Below are positions 9,381 through 19,982 of a stretch of DNA of 64,000 bases, one piece after another. The notes beneath the pieces were generated by a model, which was not told where the DNA came from, made no database searches, and worked only from the letters and a program-made list of their open reading frames with translations. Source of the stretch: CAVXGU01 sp963761615 (GTDB taxonomy: Bacteria > Acidobacteriota > Vicinamibacteria > Vicinamibacterales > CAVVIG01); assembly GCA_963761615.1 (NCBI GenBank), contig CAVXGU010000003.1:2108001-2172000 (forward strand), read 5' to 3'. Each line of letters starts with the position of its first letter. Within the stretch, counting starts at the first letter, position 1. The translations under genes were made by a program, and so were the position numbers.

Positions 9381-10459
9381 GCCCGCGGAGCGACTTTCCG
9401 CTCGACGTGGACGTAGCGATCGTCTCCCACAACAACCGGGAGCGGCTGCCGGCGACGCTCGCCTCGCTCGCCGAGGCGGGCTGCCCCGGGGACCGGATCA
9501 CCGTCGTCGACGTCGCCAGCACCGACGGCACCGGCGCGTGGCTCCAGGCGAATCACCCCGGCGTGCACGTCCGCCGGCTCGATCGGAACGACGGCCCGAG
9601 CCCCGGCCGCAACGTCGGGATCCGCGAGGCCACGCGCCGGTTCGTCCTCCTCATGGACGCCGACGTCCGGATCGCCCCCGACGCGATCCAGCGGCTGCAC
9701 GCGGAGATGGCGCGCAACCCGCGCGTCAAGGTCGGCAGCCCGATCGTCGTCCACGAGAGCCGGCCCGAGATCATCCAGTACGCCGGCGGGGCGCTTCACT
9801 TCATCTGCGAAGCGATCAACCCGTGGCTCGACCGACCGCTCGCCGACCGGGGCGAGGAGCCGGCCGACATCGGGGCGGCGCCGACCTGCGCGCTGCTGCT
9901 GGATCGCGAGGCCGCCATCGATGTCGGACTGTTCGACGAGCGCTATTTCATCGGGAAGGAGGACGGCGACTTCACGCACCGTGTGAAGATGGCGGGCTAC
10001 TCCATCCTCGAGCTGCCGCAGGCCGTCGTGCTGCATCACAGCCGGCCGCGCGGCACGTGGCTGTTCTACTACCAGATTCGCAACCGCTGGCACTTCATCC
10101 TGAAGAACTACCAGATCAGGACGATCGTCTGTCTCGTCCCGCCGCTGCTCGTGCACGAGCCCCTCCAGGCCGCCGTCCTCGTCCTGAAGGGACACGGCCG
10201 GACGTACCTGCGGGCGGTCGTCGGTCTGCTGGCGCTGCTGCCGTCCCTGCCGCGGGACCGGGCGCTCGCGCGGCGGATCCGCAGGCGCCGGGATGCCGAC
10301 CTGCTGGTCAGCGGGCGGCTCATCGTCCGCGAGGACCTCGCCGGCAACGGGCTGGTGCGCTACGGGAAGTCGGCGTACGAGAACGCGCTGACGGCGTACT
10401 GGTGGCTCCTGACCCACACGGTCCTGCCGAAGACGCCCGGCCGGAGCGATCGCGCGTGA
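9377..10459 (+). CDS. Glycosyltransferase family 2 (rhamnosyltransferase-like)
   Basis: 360 residues from ATG 9377. GT-A features are VAIVSHNNRERLPATLASL, the nucleotide-binding VVDVASTDGT, GPSPGRNVGI, the DXD-type LMDADVRIAPDAI, and FIGKEDGDFTHRVKMAGY. This is the layout of WbbL-type rhamnosyl/galactofuranosyl transferases. The C-terminal 100 residues contain an amphipathic or membrane-associated stretch around YYQIRNRWHFILKNY. It is linked by 4-bp overlaps to its neighbours on both sides. Confidence 0.88.
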   Translation: MSPRSDFPLDVDVAIVSHNNRERLPATLASLAEAGCPGDRITVVDVASTDGTGAWLQANHPGVHVRRLDRNDGPSPGRNVGIREATRRFVLLMDADVRIAPDAIQRLHAEMARNPRVKVGSPIVVHESRPEIIQYAGGALHFICEAINPWLDRPLADRGEEPADIGAAPTCALLLDREAAIDVGLFDERYFIGKEDGDFTHRVKMAGYSILELPQAVVLHHSRPRGTWLFYYQIRNRWHFILKNYQIRTIVCLVPPLLVHEPLQAAVLVLKGHGRTYLRAVVGLLALLPSLPRDRALARRIRRRRDADLLVSGRLIVREDLAGNGLVRYGKSAYENALTAYWWLLTHTVLPKTPGRSDRA

Positions 10460-11694
10460 GCGACGAGTCCGTTCAGGCGCCGGGGACCTTCCGGCGCAAC
10501 TTCGTGTACGCGGGCGCGTCGGCCGGCAGCGCCGGCCTCCTGCTCCTCCTCTTCGTGATCGCCGGCCGGATGCTCGGCGAGATCGACTTCGGCAAGTTCT
10601 CCTTCGCGCTGGTGCTCGGAACGATCTTCGAGACGCTGATGGACTTCGGCCTCCACCAGGTCACGATGCGCGAGGTGGCGAGAGATCGATCGCGCGCCAC
10701 TGATCTCCTGCACCACGCCCTGGGCATCAAGCTGCTCTGGACGGCCTTCGGGCTCGCGGCGATGTTCGTGACGGCGACCGTCCTCCGCCCGGAGTGGGAC
10801 GTCCGGATCGCCTGTTACCTGATCGGGAGCGCGCTCGTGGCGCGGTCGTACACGTTCACGATCCGCGGCATCCTCATGGGACTCGAGCGCTTCGGCTGGG
10901 ACAGCTTCGTCGTCCTGGCGGACCGCTCGATCCTGCTCGTCTGCGGCGTCGTGGCGCTGGCGGCGGGCACCGGCCTGCGCGGCCTGGCGATCGCCTTCGT
11001 CGTGGCGCGCGTCCTGGCCGCCGGCGTCGCCACCTGGGTGGCCGAGTCCCAGCTCGGCGGCCTCGGCGTGCGCTACAACCGCGTCATCTGGCGCGAGCTC
11101 CAGCGCACGGCCTTGCCGCTCGGGTTCTTCCTCGCGGTCCTGAACCTCTACTCCTACATCGACGGCGTCATGCTCGGCGTCATGAAAGGCGATCTCGAGA
11201 CCGGGATCTACTACGCCGCCTACAAGGTCTACGAGGGCCTGAGCTACGCGCCCTCGATCATCGCGAGCGTGCTCGCGCCGCGGCTGGCGAGCCTCTTCGT
11301 CACCGATCGCGCGGCTCACCGGCGCCTGGCGCTCCAGGGCGTGGCGGTATCGGTCGCGATGGCCCTCGTCCTCGGCGCCGCCGGCTACGCGTTCGCCGGC
11401 CCCGCCATCCGCCTCCTCTTCGGCCCGGCGTTCTCGGCCTCGGCGGTGCCGATGCGCATCCTGTGCTTCGGCCTGCCGTTCATCTTCGCGATCTGGATCT
11501 GCCACGCGACCGCGATGTCCGTGAACAAGGACCGGCTCATGCTCCGCGCCGCCACGATCGGGCTGGTGATCAACGTCGGGGTGAACGCCTACGCCATCCC
11601 GCACGCCGGCGCCACCGGCGCGGCCTGGGCGACGGTCGTCGGCGAGATCGTGAGCCTTACCGTGCTGGTCGGAGGACTGCTCGAACGCTGGTGA
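10456..11694 (+). CDS. Wzx-type oligosaccharide flippase (MOP superfamily)
   Basis: 412 residues from GTG 10456, overlapping the previous stop by 4 bp. About 12-14 hydrophobic helices with polysaccharide-synthase family landmarks (FRRNFVYAGASAGSAGLLLL, DFGLHQVTMREVARD, IDGVMLGVMKGDLETGIYYAAYK). It would translocate a lipid-linked oligosaccharide to the periplasm. As last gene of the operon it fits a Wzx role, although no Wzy polymerase is visible next to it. Its 3' end overlaps the convergent SGNH gene by 38 bp. Confidence 0.87.
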   Translation: MSDESVQAPGTFRRNFVYAGASAGSAGLLLLLFVIAGRMLGEIDFGKFSFALVLGTIFETLMDFGLHQVTMREVARDRSRATDLLHHALGIKLLWTAFGLAAMFVTATVLRPEWDVRIACYLIGSALVARSYTFTIRGILMGLERFGWDSFVVLADRSILLVCGVVALAAGTGLRGLAIAFVVARVLAAGVATWVAESQLGGLGVRYNRVIWRELQRTALPLGFFLAVLNLYSYIDGVMLGVMKGDLETGIYYAAYKVYEGLSYAPSIIASVLAPRLASLFVTDRAAHRRLALQGVAVSVAMALVLGAAGYAFAGPAIRLLFGPAFSASAVPMRILCFGLPFIFAIWICHATAMSVNKDRLMLRAATIGLVINVGVNAYAIPHAGATGAAWATVVGEIVSLTVLVGGLLERW

Positions 11695-12712
11695 GCGGCG
11701 ACAGGGGCAACAGCCCGGACAGGCGGCTGGTGGACGCCGTCGGCGCCACTTCGAGCGAGGTCTTGATCGACTGGAAGAACGCGTTGGCCATCACCTTCCA
11801 GCCGTCGGGGTTCGGGTGCAGGCCGTCGGCGCCGAGGAGCGACAGGTCGCCGTTGAACGCCGCGTTGATGTCGACGTAGGCGATTTGCTCGGACATCGCC
11901 AGGCTGATCACGTGCTGATTGAACGAATCGACGAGGAAGTACCCGCCGCCCCGGGAGCCCGCCGGGTCCTCCGGGGGTAGCGTCGCGAGGTACGGGCGCA
12001 CGCCCCGGTTCTTCGCGTATTCCACCATGCTCCGAAGACCCGCGATCGCCGGAGTGACTCCCGCTGAGTTCCCGTTGTAGATGTCGTCTGCGCCTTCCAG
12101 GATCAGAATCGCCTGGATCTTTCCGCCGTCCACGATGCCTTCGAACCGGGTGAGCGCCGAGTCCCACTCCGCCTCTTCGCCGGGCAGCCCGTCGTTCTCG
12201 ACGGTCGGCGTCTGCAGCGTGTACCGCGCCTTGAGCTGATCCTGGAGCAGCTTCGGGTACGCCAGGTTGGTCTGAATCACCAGCGTGTGCAGCAACGCCG
12301 ACGCCGTGCCGTCTTCGCCCGCCGTGATGCTGTCGCCGAACGCCGAGAACGCCGTGAGGCTCAGCGTCGGCGGCGCGGTCACCGTGACCGTGAAGGTGCA
12401 GGAGTCGGTGCGCAGCTGCTGATCGGCGGCGGTGCACGTGACGGTCGACTTTCCAACCGGGAAGGTCGACTCGCTCGCCGGCGTGCAGGTAATCGTGACC
12501 GGCGCCGCGCCTCCCACCACCGTGGCCGAGCCGTAGGCGACCGGGATCGGGTTCCCCGACGCGGAGTTCACCGTTTCGGGCAGGGGGCACGAGATGGTCG
12601 GCGGCGTGGACGTCGGCGGCGGCGTCGGGGTCGGGGTCGTCGGATTTCCGCTGCACGAGACCGCCAGGAGCGCAGCCAGGAACGCGGGAAGTTGTCGGGC
12701 CGGACGGGCCAT
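11657..12712 (-). CDS. HYR-domain SGNH/GDSL hydrolase lipoprotein
   Basis: 351 residues. The N-terminus has a lipoprotein signal with lipobox AVSC (Cys20), then a Thr/Pro-rich linker. A HYR-like beta domain (about 40-115) contains ATTCTPASESTFPVG-like spacing and VTCTAADQQ. The SGNH hydrolase domain has block I AFGDSITAG (Ser nucleophile) and block V DGLHPNPDGW (Asp-His). It would be anchored in a membrane and de-esterify an extracellular glycan or lipid. The start is the ATG at 12712; the frame stays open far upstream but that part belongs to other genes. Confidence 0.85.
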   Translation of the reverse strand: MARPARQLPAFLAALLAVSCSGNPTTPTPTPPPTSTPPTISCPLPETVNSASGNPIPVAYGSATVVGGAAPVTITCTPASESTFPVGKSTVTCTAADQQLRTDSCTFTVTVTAPPTLSLTAFSAFGDSITAGEDGTASALLHTLVIQTNLAYPKLLQDQLKARYTLQTPTVENDGLPGEEAEWDSALTRFEGIVDGGKIQAILILEGADDIYNGNSAGVTPAIAGLRSMVEYAKNRGVRPYLATLPPEDPAGSRGGGYFLVDSFNQHVISLAMSEQIAYVDINAAFNGDLSLLGADGLHPNPDGWKVMANAFFQSIKTSLEVAPTASTSRLSGLLPLSPLTSVRAVLRPAR

Positions 12713-12792
12713 GTGCGGGAGCTGCACCAGCGTAGCAGAGGCTCCGCCGGCAGCGCCAGCCCGCGAACGTGGCCGAGCCCGGCAGCCCGCCC

Positions 12793-14056
12793 TCAGGGCC
12801 ACGTCAGGAGGACGACGTTCGTGCGCTCGTCGACGGTGCTCATGTCGGGCCAGGCGCGCGCCGGGGTGGTCGCCATGACCCCGTACACCTCCCCCGAGTG
12901 CGGAACCCACGAGTGCAGTGGCTCCTGGCTCGGGTTGTAGAAGGAGTCGGCGCCAATCGTCTGGGCGTTGATCCCGCCCTTGCAGGCCTGTCCGGGTCGG
13001 TACCACTCGCCCGCCCCCGCGTACCACTGGCCGTTCTGCTGCATCAGGACCCACTGGTTGCCCTCGACGAGCGTGCTCGGGTCGCCGAAGAACGGCACCG
13101 AGGGCCACTTCCCGAGCATCGTGTGGTACAGGCACATCTGGTCGACGCCGTCGGCGTACGCGTTCGTCATGGTCGATGTCGCCGGCCAGCTCGCCACGTT
13201 GGCGGGCCCCAGCACGATCGTCACCTTGCTCAGATCGATCTGGTCCCCGGGCGCCGGCCCGGCCGACCCGCCCGGGGGCGCCGTGGTCACCGGCGCCGCA
13301 CCCGTCAGGAACGTCTGCGTCGCCGACCAGGGACCGGTCGTCGTCGGATTCGAACGCGCGGACGTGCCAGTAGTACCGCGTCGCGTAGGACAGGTCCGCC
13401 TCGGCGCCGAGCGTGGTCGTCCCGGCCTGCTCGGCCACCGTCCACGTGAGCTTGCCGGCGAAGCTGTCGCTCGTGCCGATCTCGATCTGATACGAGATCG
13501 CGCCGACCGGCCCGGACCGTTGGACGTCGGCGATGGAGAACTGAGGCCGGATGCCGTCGACGGTGACGTTGTTGACCGGCGCGAGCGGCGTCGGCTGTCC
13601 GATCACGATCGGCGTGTAGACGGCGAAGTTCGACGCCGGAGAGAACGGGCCGGTGTTGGCGCCGTCCTCGGCGCGGGAGCGCCAGTAGTAGGTCCGCCCG
13701 GTCGCGAGCGGATCCGGCAGCCTGAAGTTGGTCTGAGTGTCGCCTCCCGGCGAGACGCCGCTCTGCGAGAACACCGGCGTCCCGAACTGCGCGTCGACGG
13801 CCACCTGGATCGTGTAGCTGAGCGGCCGCACGCCGGTCGTCGACGCGTTGCCGAAGGTGAGCGTGACCGGCTGCTGGTCGACCGGCACCTTGGCGCCGAC
13901 GGCGGGCTGCATCGGCGTCGGCGCCGAGATGCTGACGCCCGGGATGGGGCCGGCGACGGTCGAGCTGAGCGGGTCGGCGCTCTTCTGGGTGGCGCAAGCC
14001 CCCGAGAAGAGCGCGGCAGACACGAGCGCGGCGGTGGCGAGGCGAAATCGGCTCAT
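12793..14056 (-). pseudogene. Fibronectin-like repeat lipoprotein, paralogue 1 (single-base frame break)
   Basis: With one base removed this reads as a 420-residue lipoprotein: start ATG 14056, lipobox SGAC, two beta-sandwich repeats each ending in a YYW(R/H) strand, then a 130-residue C-terminal domain (DLSKVTIVLGP ... FFGDPS ... GNQWVL ... RPGQACKG ... TTPARAWPD). The break is an extra A within GAATC (GATTC on the plus strand, 13347-13351); restoring GATC gives HVRAFDPTTTGPWS, a natural repeat end. The paralogue at 18592-19804 aligns along its whole length. Function unknown; the position among glycan genes suggests a cell-surface role. A real pseudogene is possible but sequencing error seems likelier. 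Confidence 0.75.
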
Positions 14057-14139
14057 CAGTCGTTCCTCGGGACAGCCGCACCACCCCACTGGACGCAGTG
14101 GTGCGCAACGATGTGTATCGGATCGAGACGCTCCGGGGT

Positions 14140-16846
14140 TTAGGGTCCCGGCCGGGCCTGGATCCGCACCTGGCAGCCCAGGTGGCGCCGGTCGGTCGAA
14201 CCCGGCTCCGAGAAGGCCGGCACGAAGCTCGTCGACGCGCCGACGCGCACCAGCACGAGCGACGAGCCGGGCGGAACCGGCCATGCCACGTCCCGGGTCT
14301 CCCCCGGGGCCAGCGTCGTGCTCAGAATCCCGGCCGCCGACGAGAAGCCGGACGTCCGTTCTCGCGGGCCCCACGTGGAGGGTGAACACGAGCTCGGATG
14401 CCCCCGCCGGCGTCACGTAGACGGTGCTCTCTTCCGTGCCGCGGGTCCAGAAGACGCCGCCTTCCGGGTAGGCGTGATCGTCCGCGTACGCGATGACGGC
14501 CCCCGGACGGGTCCCCGCTGGCTCCACGCTGCGCGGCGCGAGCGCGGGACGCCCGGCCGGCGGGACGACCGCCAGGGGCTGGATGTCGACCTGCCGCACG
14601 CTGCTCGACAGCGCGTCCGTCTCGGGCCCGACCCAGACCGCGGTGTCGAACGCCAGATCGAAGTCGAGGGTGGCCGGGTTCGAGAGCGTTCCTTCCAGCC
14701 GGGCGGCGACGGCCGTGTAGCCGATCGTGACGAGCAGCGTACCGCTGCGCTCCCGCCCGCTCTCGAACCACACGCGCGCCTGGTAGCGACCCGCCGGCAG
14801 GGTGAAGGGGCCCGCCAGGTGGCGGGCATCGCCGCCGTCGAGCTCCCCCAGATCCCGGCGGCGGGACTCCGCCGCCACCTGGAGGATGCGAACCTCGCTC
14901 GCCCGCGCCCGGCGTGAGTAATCGAATCCGCGCATCGCGGGGCCGACACGCGACAGGAGGATCTCCAATCCGCGACGGGCGGAGGCCGCGCGCGCCTCGA
15001 CCGGCGGCAGCGGCACGGCGAGCGCGCCGACGAGGGCGAAGGCGACGGCACCGGAGGCGCCGGCCCAGAACCCGCTCGCCAGCCGGCGTCCGATCCCCCA
15101 GGCCAGCGCGAGGCCGACCGCCGCGGCCCCCAGCCACGGCATCGCGAGACGGAGCGGCGCCCGCCAGTTCTCGTCGGTGAACGTGGGCAGCGACGGCGCC
15201 AGCGGGGCGCTCCCCTGCACCGCCTGGAGCATCCGCGCGTAGCCGTGCGGATCGCTGAAGAGGTAGAGCCGCCCAGGTGCCAGCAGGCCCGCCGCCCCGA
15301 TCGCCAGGCTTGCCGCCAGCGCGGCGGCGACACCCGCCCGCGCCGCCGTGCCGTGGATCTCGCGGAGCGTGACGGCGACGAGCGGCGCCAGCAGCGGCAC
15401 GACGGGGACGAGGAACCGCGCGGGCGCGCTCGACCCGCCCCACCACATGTACAGGCGCGCGGAGCTCAGGACGTACACGGCCGCGATGCCCATCGACACG
15501 AGACCCAGCGGCCGCCACCGCCGCTCACGGAGGATCCACCAGACCCCGGGCAGCGCCGCGAGGTAGATCGGCGCGTACGCCAGCAGGCCGAACTTCTGGT
15601 CGAAGAAGGTGCCGAGCAGGCTGCGAGGGATGTTTTCGAAGCGCACGAACTGCGCCGTGTACGTGCCGTAGGGCACCTGCGGGTTGATGCTGCCCCAGAT
15701 GATCCAGAAGTACGCCAGCCAGCCGGCGCAGGAGACGGCGACCGGCGCGAGAAACGCCAGGGCGTCCGGGATGCGCGATCGCAGGCGCAGCACCAGCACG
15801 ATCACGAGCGCTGCCAGGAAGACGATGAATTTCGTGTGCAGCCACGGCAGCGCGGCCAGGACGGCACCGCGCCACACCCACGCCCATCGCGAGTCCGGCA
15901 GCGGCCCGACGAACCACACGAGCGACCAGGCGACGATCGCCGCGCTCGTCATCTCGGGAAAGATCGTCCACGCGTGCGGGATGAACGGCACGGTCAGGCA
16001 GAGGCCGGCCCAGCACAGCCAGGCGACACGGCGTCCTCCGATCGACGCCGCCAGGTCGAAGATCGCCAGCGCGGCGCACGCGCCGAAGAGCGCCATCGTC
16101 AGCACGGCGCCCCAGAGGCCGGCGACCGCGAAACCCGGCAGCAGCAGCACCGGGAGCCCCGGTGCGTGAATGGGATAGATCTGCCCGTCGACGCCCCGCA
16201 CCATGTAGTCGGGGGCGAGGTCGCCGCCGAAGTACGAGCGGTAGTCTCCGTTCGCGTGGTTGTTCTCGATCTTCAGGTCGTGGTCGAGCAGGAGGCTCTG
16301 CGTGATGATCAGGTAGTGGGGCTCGTCTCCGCCCGGGCCCGTCGTCGCCTCGGCGTGAAGGCCGAACGCTCCGTAGATCGCCAGCGACACCAGGAACACG
16401 ACGGCGGGGCCCGGGGTGAGGCGCGGCAGATGCACCCTCGCCGCCCGCCAGGCGCGCACGGCCACGCCGGCGGCCGCGGCGGCTGCGACCGTCCACCGCA
16501 AAGGGCCCGCCAGCGCCAGCAGCACCGGCGCCCGATCCGGGAGCCAGGGCCAGAACGGAAGCGTCCACAGCCACAGGAGCTGGAGTGGCGCGACGACATG
16601 GGCGAGGCGCTCCCGCTGCGGCGCCGCGGTCAGGAGGACGGCCGCGATCGCGGCCGCGCCGGCCAGGATGTACAGCCTCGAGAGCGGCTGGAACAGCGCG
16701 GCCCGAACCGGCTCGTTCGCGGTCCACTCGGCGATCTGAACGGTCGCCGGCAGGAGCCAGACGGCGACGGCCACGGCCAGCAGCGCCGAGAGCACGACCG
16801 CCGCCCGCAGGACCGTCGACGGCGTCCGGCGAAGTGCCGCGCTCAT
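14140..16846 (-). CDS. GT-C membrane glycosyltransferase with C-terminal beta domain (frame break near 3' end)
   Basis: About 901 residues after correcting one inserted base. Start ATG 16846 overlaps the upstream stop by 4 bp. The N-terminal 550 residues hold about 12 helices, with the acidic loop GGDEPHYLIITQSLLLDHD as in PMT/ArnT-like enzymes. A periplasmic beta-rich region follows (GPFTLPAGRYQARVWFES). The break lies at GAATC 14325-14329 (GATTC on the coding strand). Reading GATC gives GGRDLSTTLAPGETRDVAW and a natural end at TAA 14140. Without correction the frame runs on through the next gene. Likely transfers sugars from a polyprenyl donor. Confidence 0.78.
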
Positions 16847-18498
16847 GCCGCCGGCTTCCGGAAGACGGCCATGTAGTGCGCCGAGTACACGCCGAGCGGC
16901 GACGCCTCGAGCAGCCGCTCGACGGGCGCGAAGACCCTCACCAGCGGTTCGGGCGTGAAGTCCGGCAGGAACGTGAAATACCGGCGCTCGACGACCGGCA
17001 TGTCCGTGTACTGCTCGAGGCGGTTGGGCAGGAGCCACCGCTCGATCCCCTCGTCGATGCAGTTGATCGACGGAAAGACGTAGCCCAGATAGAAGCGGAA
17101 GAGCAGATTGCGCGTGTTGGCCTCGTGCAGGAACAGGAGCCCGCCGGGCTTCAGCACGCGGCCAATCTCGCGAAACGCCCGGCGCTGCTCGTCGATGGAC
17201 GCGAGGTGGTGGAGCACGTTGATCGTGTACACGAAATCGTAGCTCTCATCGGCGGCCGGGATCTCGAGGGCCGAACCGATCTGCGCCAGGCCCGCCCCGC
17301 CCAGATTGGCCGTCGCGCGGGCCACCTGCCCGGCCGACGCGTCGATGCCAACCACGTCGAATCCCATTTCCCGCATCCGTCCGACGTACCAGCCGTGGCC
17401 GCAGCCGACGTCCAACCCGCGGCGACCGACGCCGAGGCGCCCGATGACGTCCCGCATGAGCCCCGTCTTCCGGGCCAGCAGCGCGAGCCGACGCGCCTCC
17501 GGGATCTGGACATCATAGGCCTCGGCAATCGCGTCGAAGTGCTCCCCGGTATCCGGCCGGGTGCGGGCGTGCACGACGAGATGGACGGCGCCGAAGGCCG
17601 TCGAGAAGCCCAGCGTGACCAACCGCGTACCGGCGACGGCCAGCGCGGCGGCAGCGGCCGGCATGCCCAGCGAGGCGAGCCAGGCGAGCATGCGCCCGCC
17701 GGTGACCACGATGCCGCCCGGCGTGAGGACCAGTGCGCCGCTCAGCGACGAGACCGCGTACACCGCCTCGGCATGGGGGACGGAGAGCGGGAGGCCGAGG
17801 CTGCGGACCACGCCCCAGAACGCGACGCCAGGCAGCGTCCACGCGAGCACGCCGGTTCCGAACGCGACGCCGGTCACGCGCGGTCCGGCCATCGTCCGCA
17901 CCTCCCCGGGCGCCTCGACTCCGAACCGGGTCGTGACGGGGACGACGGCGGCGGTCACCACCCGCAGGGTGAAGCGGCGCAGCGGTCCCGTGAGGGCGAG
18001 GGCGGCCAGAGCCAGCGCCACGAGCGCCGTGCGCGGCGCGCTGGCGAGCGCGCAGACGCCGAGGATGGCCGCCATCGCGAGCACGTCGAGCCAGCGCTCC
18101 CAGACGTTCACGATGGCCGTCGTGCTCCTCGGGACCTGCTGCCGCCGGTGCAGCACGCTCGCGCGCACGGCAATCTCGCCGAGCAGAAACGGGGCGAGCA
18201 CGAGGCTGAAGCCGGCGAAGTAGCCGATGTACGCGTCGCGGATCGGGATCCGGACGTCGGCGCGCCTGAGGAGGAAGACCCAGCGCAGGCCGCGCAGGAA
18301 GAGGCTGGCGGTGGTGAGGGCGCAGCCGAGCGCGAGCCAGAGCCAGAACGCCGCCGGCGCCGCGAGCGAGGTCGGGGCGGTGCGCGTGAGCACGAGGGCC
18401 GTCGACGCGATGCCGGTCAGGGCGACGGCGAGCGCGGCGGCCCCGATGAAGACGAAGGCGAGCGCGCGCGGCGGGCGCGCGGGTGCCCTGGCCATCAC
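16843..18498 (-). CDS. Fusion of UPF0104-like membrane domain and SAM methyltransferase
   Basis: 551 residues (GTG 18498, or ATG 18495). Residues 1-310 are a multi-helix LPG-synthase-TM/UPF0104-like domain (FSLVLAPFLLGEIAVRASVL; SSLSGALVLTPGGIVVTGGR). Residues about 315-551 are a soluble class I methyltransferase (GLDVGCGHGWYVGRM, GIDASAGQVARA, FVYTINVLHHLASIDE, VLKPGGLLFLHE). The domains are joined without a break or stop. The partner gene downstream overlaps by 4 bp and is a GT-C glycosyltransferase, so lipid-linked sugar handling and methylation may be coupled at the membrane. I do not recognise this fusion as a named family. Confidence 0.8.
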   Translation of the reverse strand: MMARAPARPPRALAFVFIGAAALAVALTGIASTALVLTRTAPTSLAAPAAFWLWLALGCALTTASLFLRGLRWVFLLRRADVRIPIRDAYIGYFAGFSLVLAPFLLGEIAVRASVLHRRQQVPRSTTAIVNVWERWLDVLAMAAILGVCALASAPRTALVALALAALALTGPLRRFTLRVVTAAVVPVTTRFGVEAPGEVRTMAGPRVTGVAFGTGVLAWTLPGVAFWGVVRSLGLPLSVPHAEAVYAVSSLSGALVLTPGGIVVTGGRMLAWLASLGMPAAAAALAVAGTRLVTLGFSTAFGAVHLVVHARTRPDTGEHFDAIAEAYDVQIPEARRLALLARKTGLMRDVIGRLGVGRRGLDVGCGHGWYVGRMREMGFDVVGIDASAGQVARATANLGGAGLAQIGSALEIPAADESYDFVYTINVLHHLASIDEQRRAFREIGRVLKPGGLLFLHEANTRNLLFRFYLGYVFPSINCIDEGIERWLLPNRLEQYTDMPVVERRYFTFLPDFTPEPLVRVFAPVERLLEASPLGVYSAHYMAVFRKPAA

Positions 18499-18511
18499 CG
18501 TCGAGGCGGAA

Positions 18512-18548
18512 GAAAAAGAGCCGGCGCCCTGTCTGGGCTCGCCGGCTC
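18512..18548 (-). terminator. Rho-independent terminator after paralogue-2 lipoprotein
   Basis: On the minus strand a 9-bp perfect stem GAGCCGGCG / CGCCGGCTC with a 13-nt loop is followed directly by TTTTTCTT. It lies 44 bp past the stop at 18592 and before the start of the next gene, so the upstream lipoprotein is probably its own transcription unit. Confidence 0.75.
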
Positions 18549-18591
18549 CTGTCGTGTACGCGTCCTGGATCTCACCAGCTCCCGGGTCGCG

Positions 18592-19804
18592 CTAGGGCCA
18601 GATCAGGACCTTCACGTCGGTCCGTTCGTCGAGCGTCGCCATGTTCGGCCACGCCCGCGCGGGCGTCGTCGCGGCGAGGGCGAAGATGTCGCCCGGCTGC
18701 GGGATCCACGAATGGAGCGGCTCGAGACCAGGCAGGTAGAAGGCATCCTGGCCGATCGTGTCGGCGGTGACGCCCTTGCACGCCTGGCCCGGGCGGAAGT
18801 AGTCGGCGGCGCCGCCGTACCACTGGCCCCCGATGAAGGCGAAGACCCACTGGTTGCCCTGGACCTGCACCGTCGGATCGCCGAAGAACGCGGTCGTGGG
18901 CCACGCCTCGAGCCCTGTGTGGTAGATGCAGAGCTGCCCGTTGTCCACGTCCTCGTAAGCGTCGGTGATGGTCTGGGTCTGCGGCCAGGTGGCGATGGGC
19001 GGTCCGAGCAGGATATGCACCTGGCTCAGATCGAACTCGCCGTTCGACAGCGCCGCGCCGCCGGCGGCCACCTGGAACGAGTGCGTGTCCGAATAGGAAC
19101 TGGTCACCGAGTTGGTCGTGTCGGTCGCACTCACGCGCCAGTAGGTACGTGCCCGGGTCGAGCGACGTCGTCACATCGGTCGGCGTGTACCCGAGGTCGG
19201 TCCGCTCCGGCACCGCGGCCGCGACGAAGACCAGGTTGCCGAAGCTCTGCGAGTCGGACACCTCGAAGCGGTACACGATGGAGCCGGCCGGGCCGCTCCG
19301 CTGCACGTTGTCGACGTTCAGCGTCGGCGTCAGCGCCGTGACGCCGCCGTCGGCCGGGTCGCCCAGCACGGGCACCTGGAGGACCACCTGCTGCCCGATC
19401 GAGATCGTGCGCGGCTTGCTGTCCAGACCCGGCGCGTCCCCGCTGTCGATGCGGGCGCGCCAGTAGTAGGTCTTGCCGCCAGCCAGGTTCCCCACCGACA
19501 GGCTCGTCTGGTTCCCGCTGCCGGTCACCACCCCGCCCTGCTTGAAGACGATGTTCGAGAACGCGGCGTCGGTGGCCACCTCGAACGTGTAGGTGACCGG
19601 GGACGTGCTCGTGCTCACTGCGTTGGAAATCACCAGCGTCACGGGCTGCTTGGCGTAGGGGACGAAGGTGCCTTCTGCCGGCGACATCGCCAGCGGCGTC
19701 GTCAACGACGTGGTGCCGGTCGGCGTGATCGGACTCTTCGTGCATCCCGCGATGCACACCGCGAACACAAGGACACCCCACACCTTCAGAGGCTTCAATC
19801 TCAT
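18592..19804 (-). pseudogene. Fibronectin-like repeat lipoprotein, paralogue 2 (single-base frame break)
   Basis: 403 residues after removing one base. Start ATG 19804 follows a CAGGAG ribosome site. The lipobox is IAGC. Two beta repeats follow (GKTYYWRARI; RYEFV-type strands), then the C-terminal domain shared with paralogue 1 (DLSQVHILLGP, FFGDPTVQVQGNQWV, RPGQACKG, TTPARAWPN, DERTDVKVLIWP). The frame breaks at 19144-19147, where GTACCTAC should read GTACTAC to restore TYYWRVSATDTTN. A separate terminator lies just downstream. Function is unknown; likely surface-exposed. The intact downstream frame and strong conservation argue against true decay. Confidence 0.75.
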
Positions 19805-19982
19805 GATCTCCTGCCGCCGCCGGGCCATCTGCCCGCGCGAATTAAATATGGTCCCCGCGCAGCCGAGAGCGCCGGGGCGATGCTTGTGCGCAAGTAACCC
19901 GATCGAGAAAGCCGCGACAAAGGCTGGGAAGCTTGCCGGCGGCTGCGAAGGAAGTTCAGGATACGGATTTGTGATTTCGGCG

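Noticed and set aside
13305..14108. Minus-strand frame over lipoprotein paralogue 1
   Set aside because: Out of frame with the repeats and lipobox; composition is Arg-rich shadow.
11657..17038. A single 1,793-codon open frame spanning several genes
   Set aside because: It arises because three genes share a frame and two one-base insertions hide stops. Separate starts, two lipoboxes and distinct domains show at least three proteins.
12793..19804. Programmed frameshifting in the two lipoprotein paralogues
   Set aside because: The breaks are at different, non-homologous positions with no slippery run, and the same kind of insertion is found in unrelated genes.
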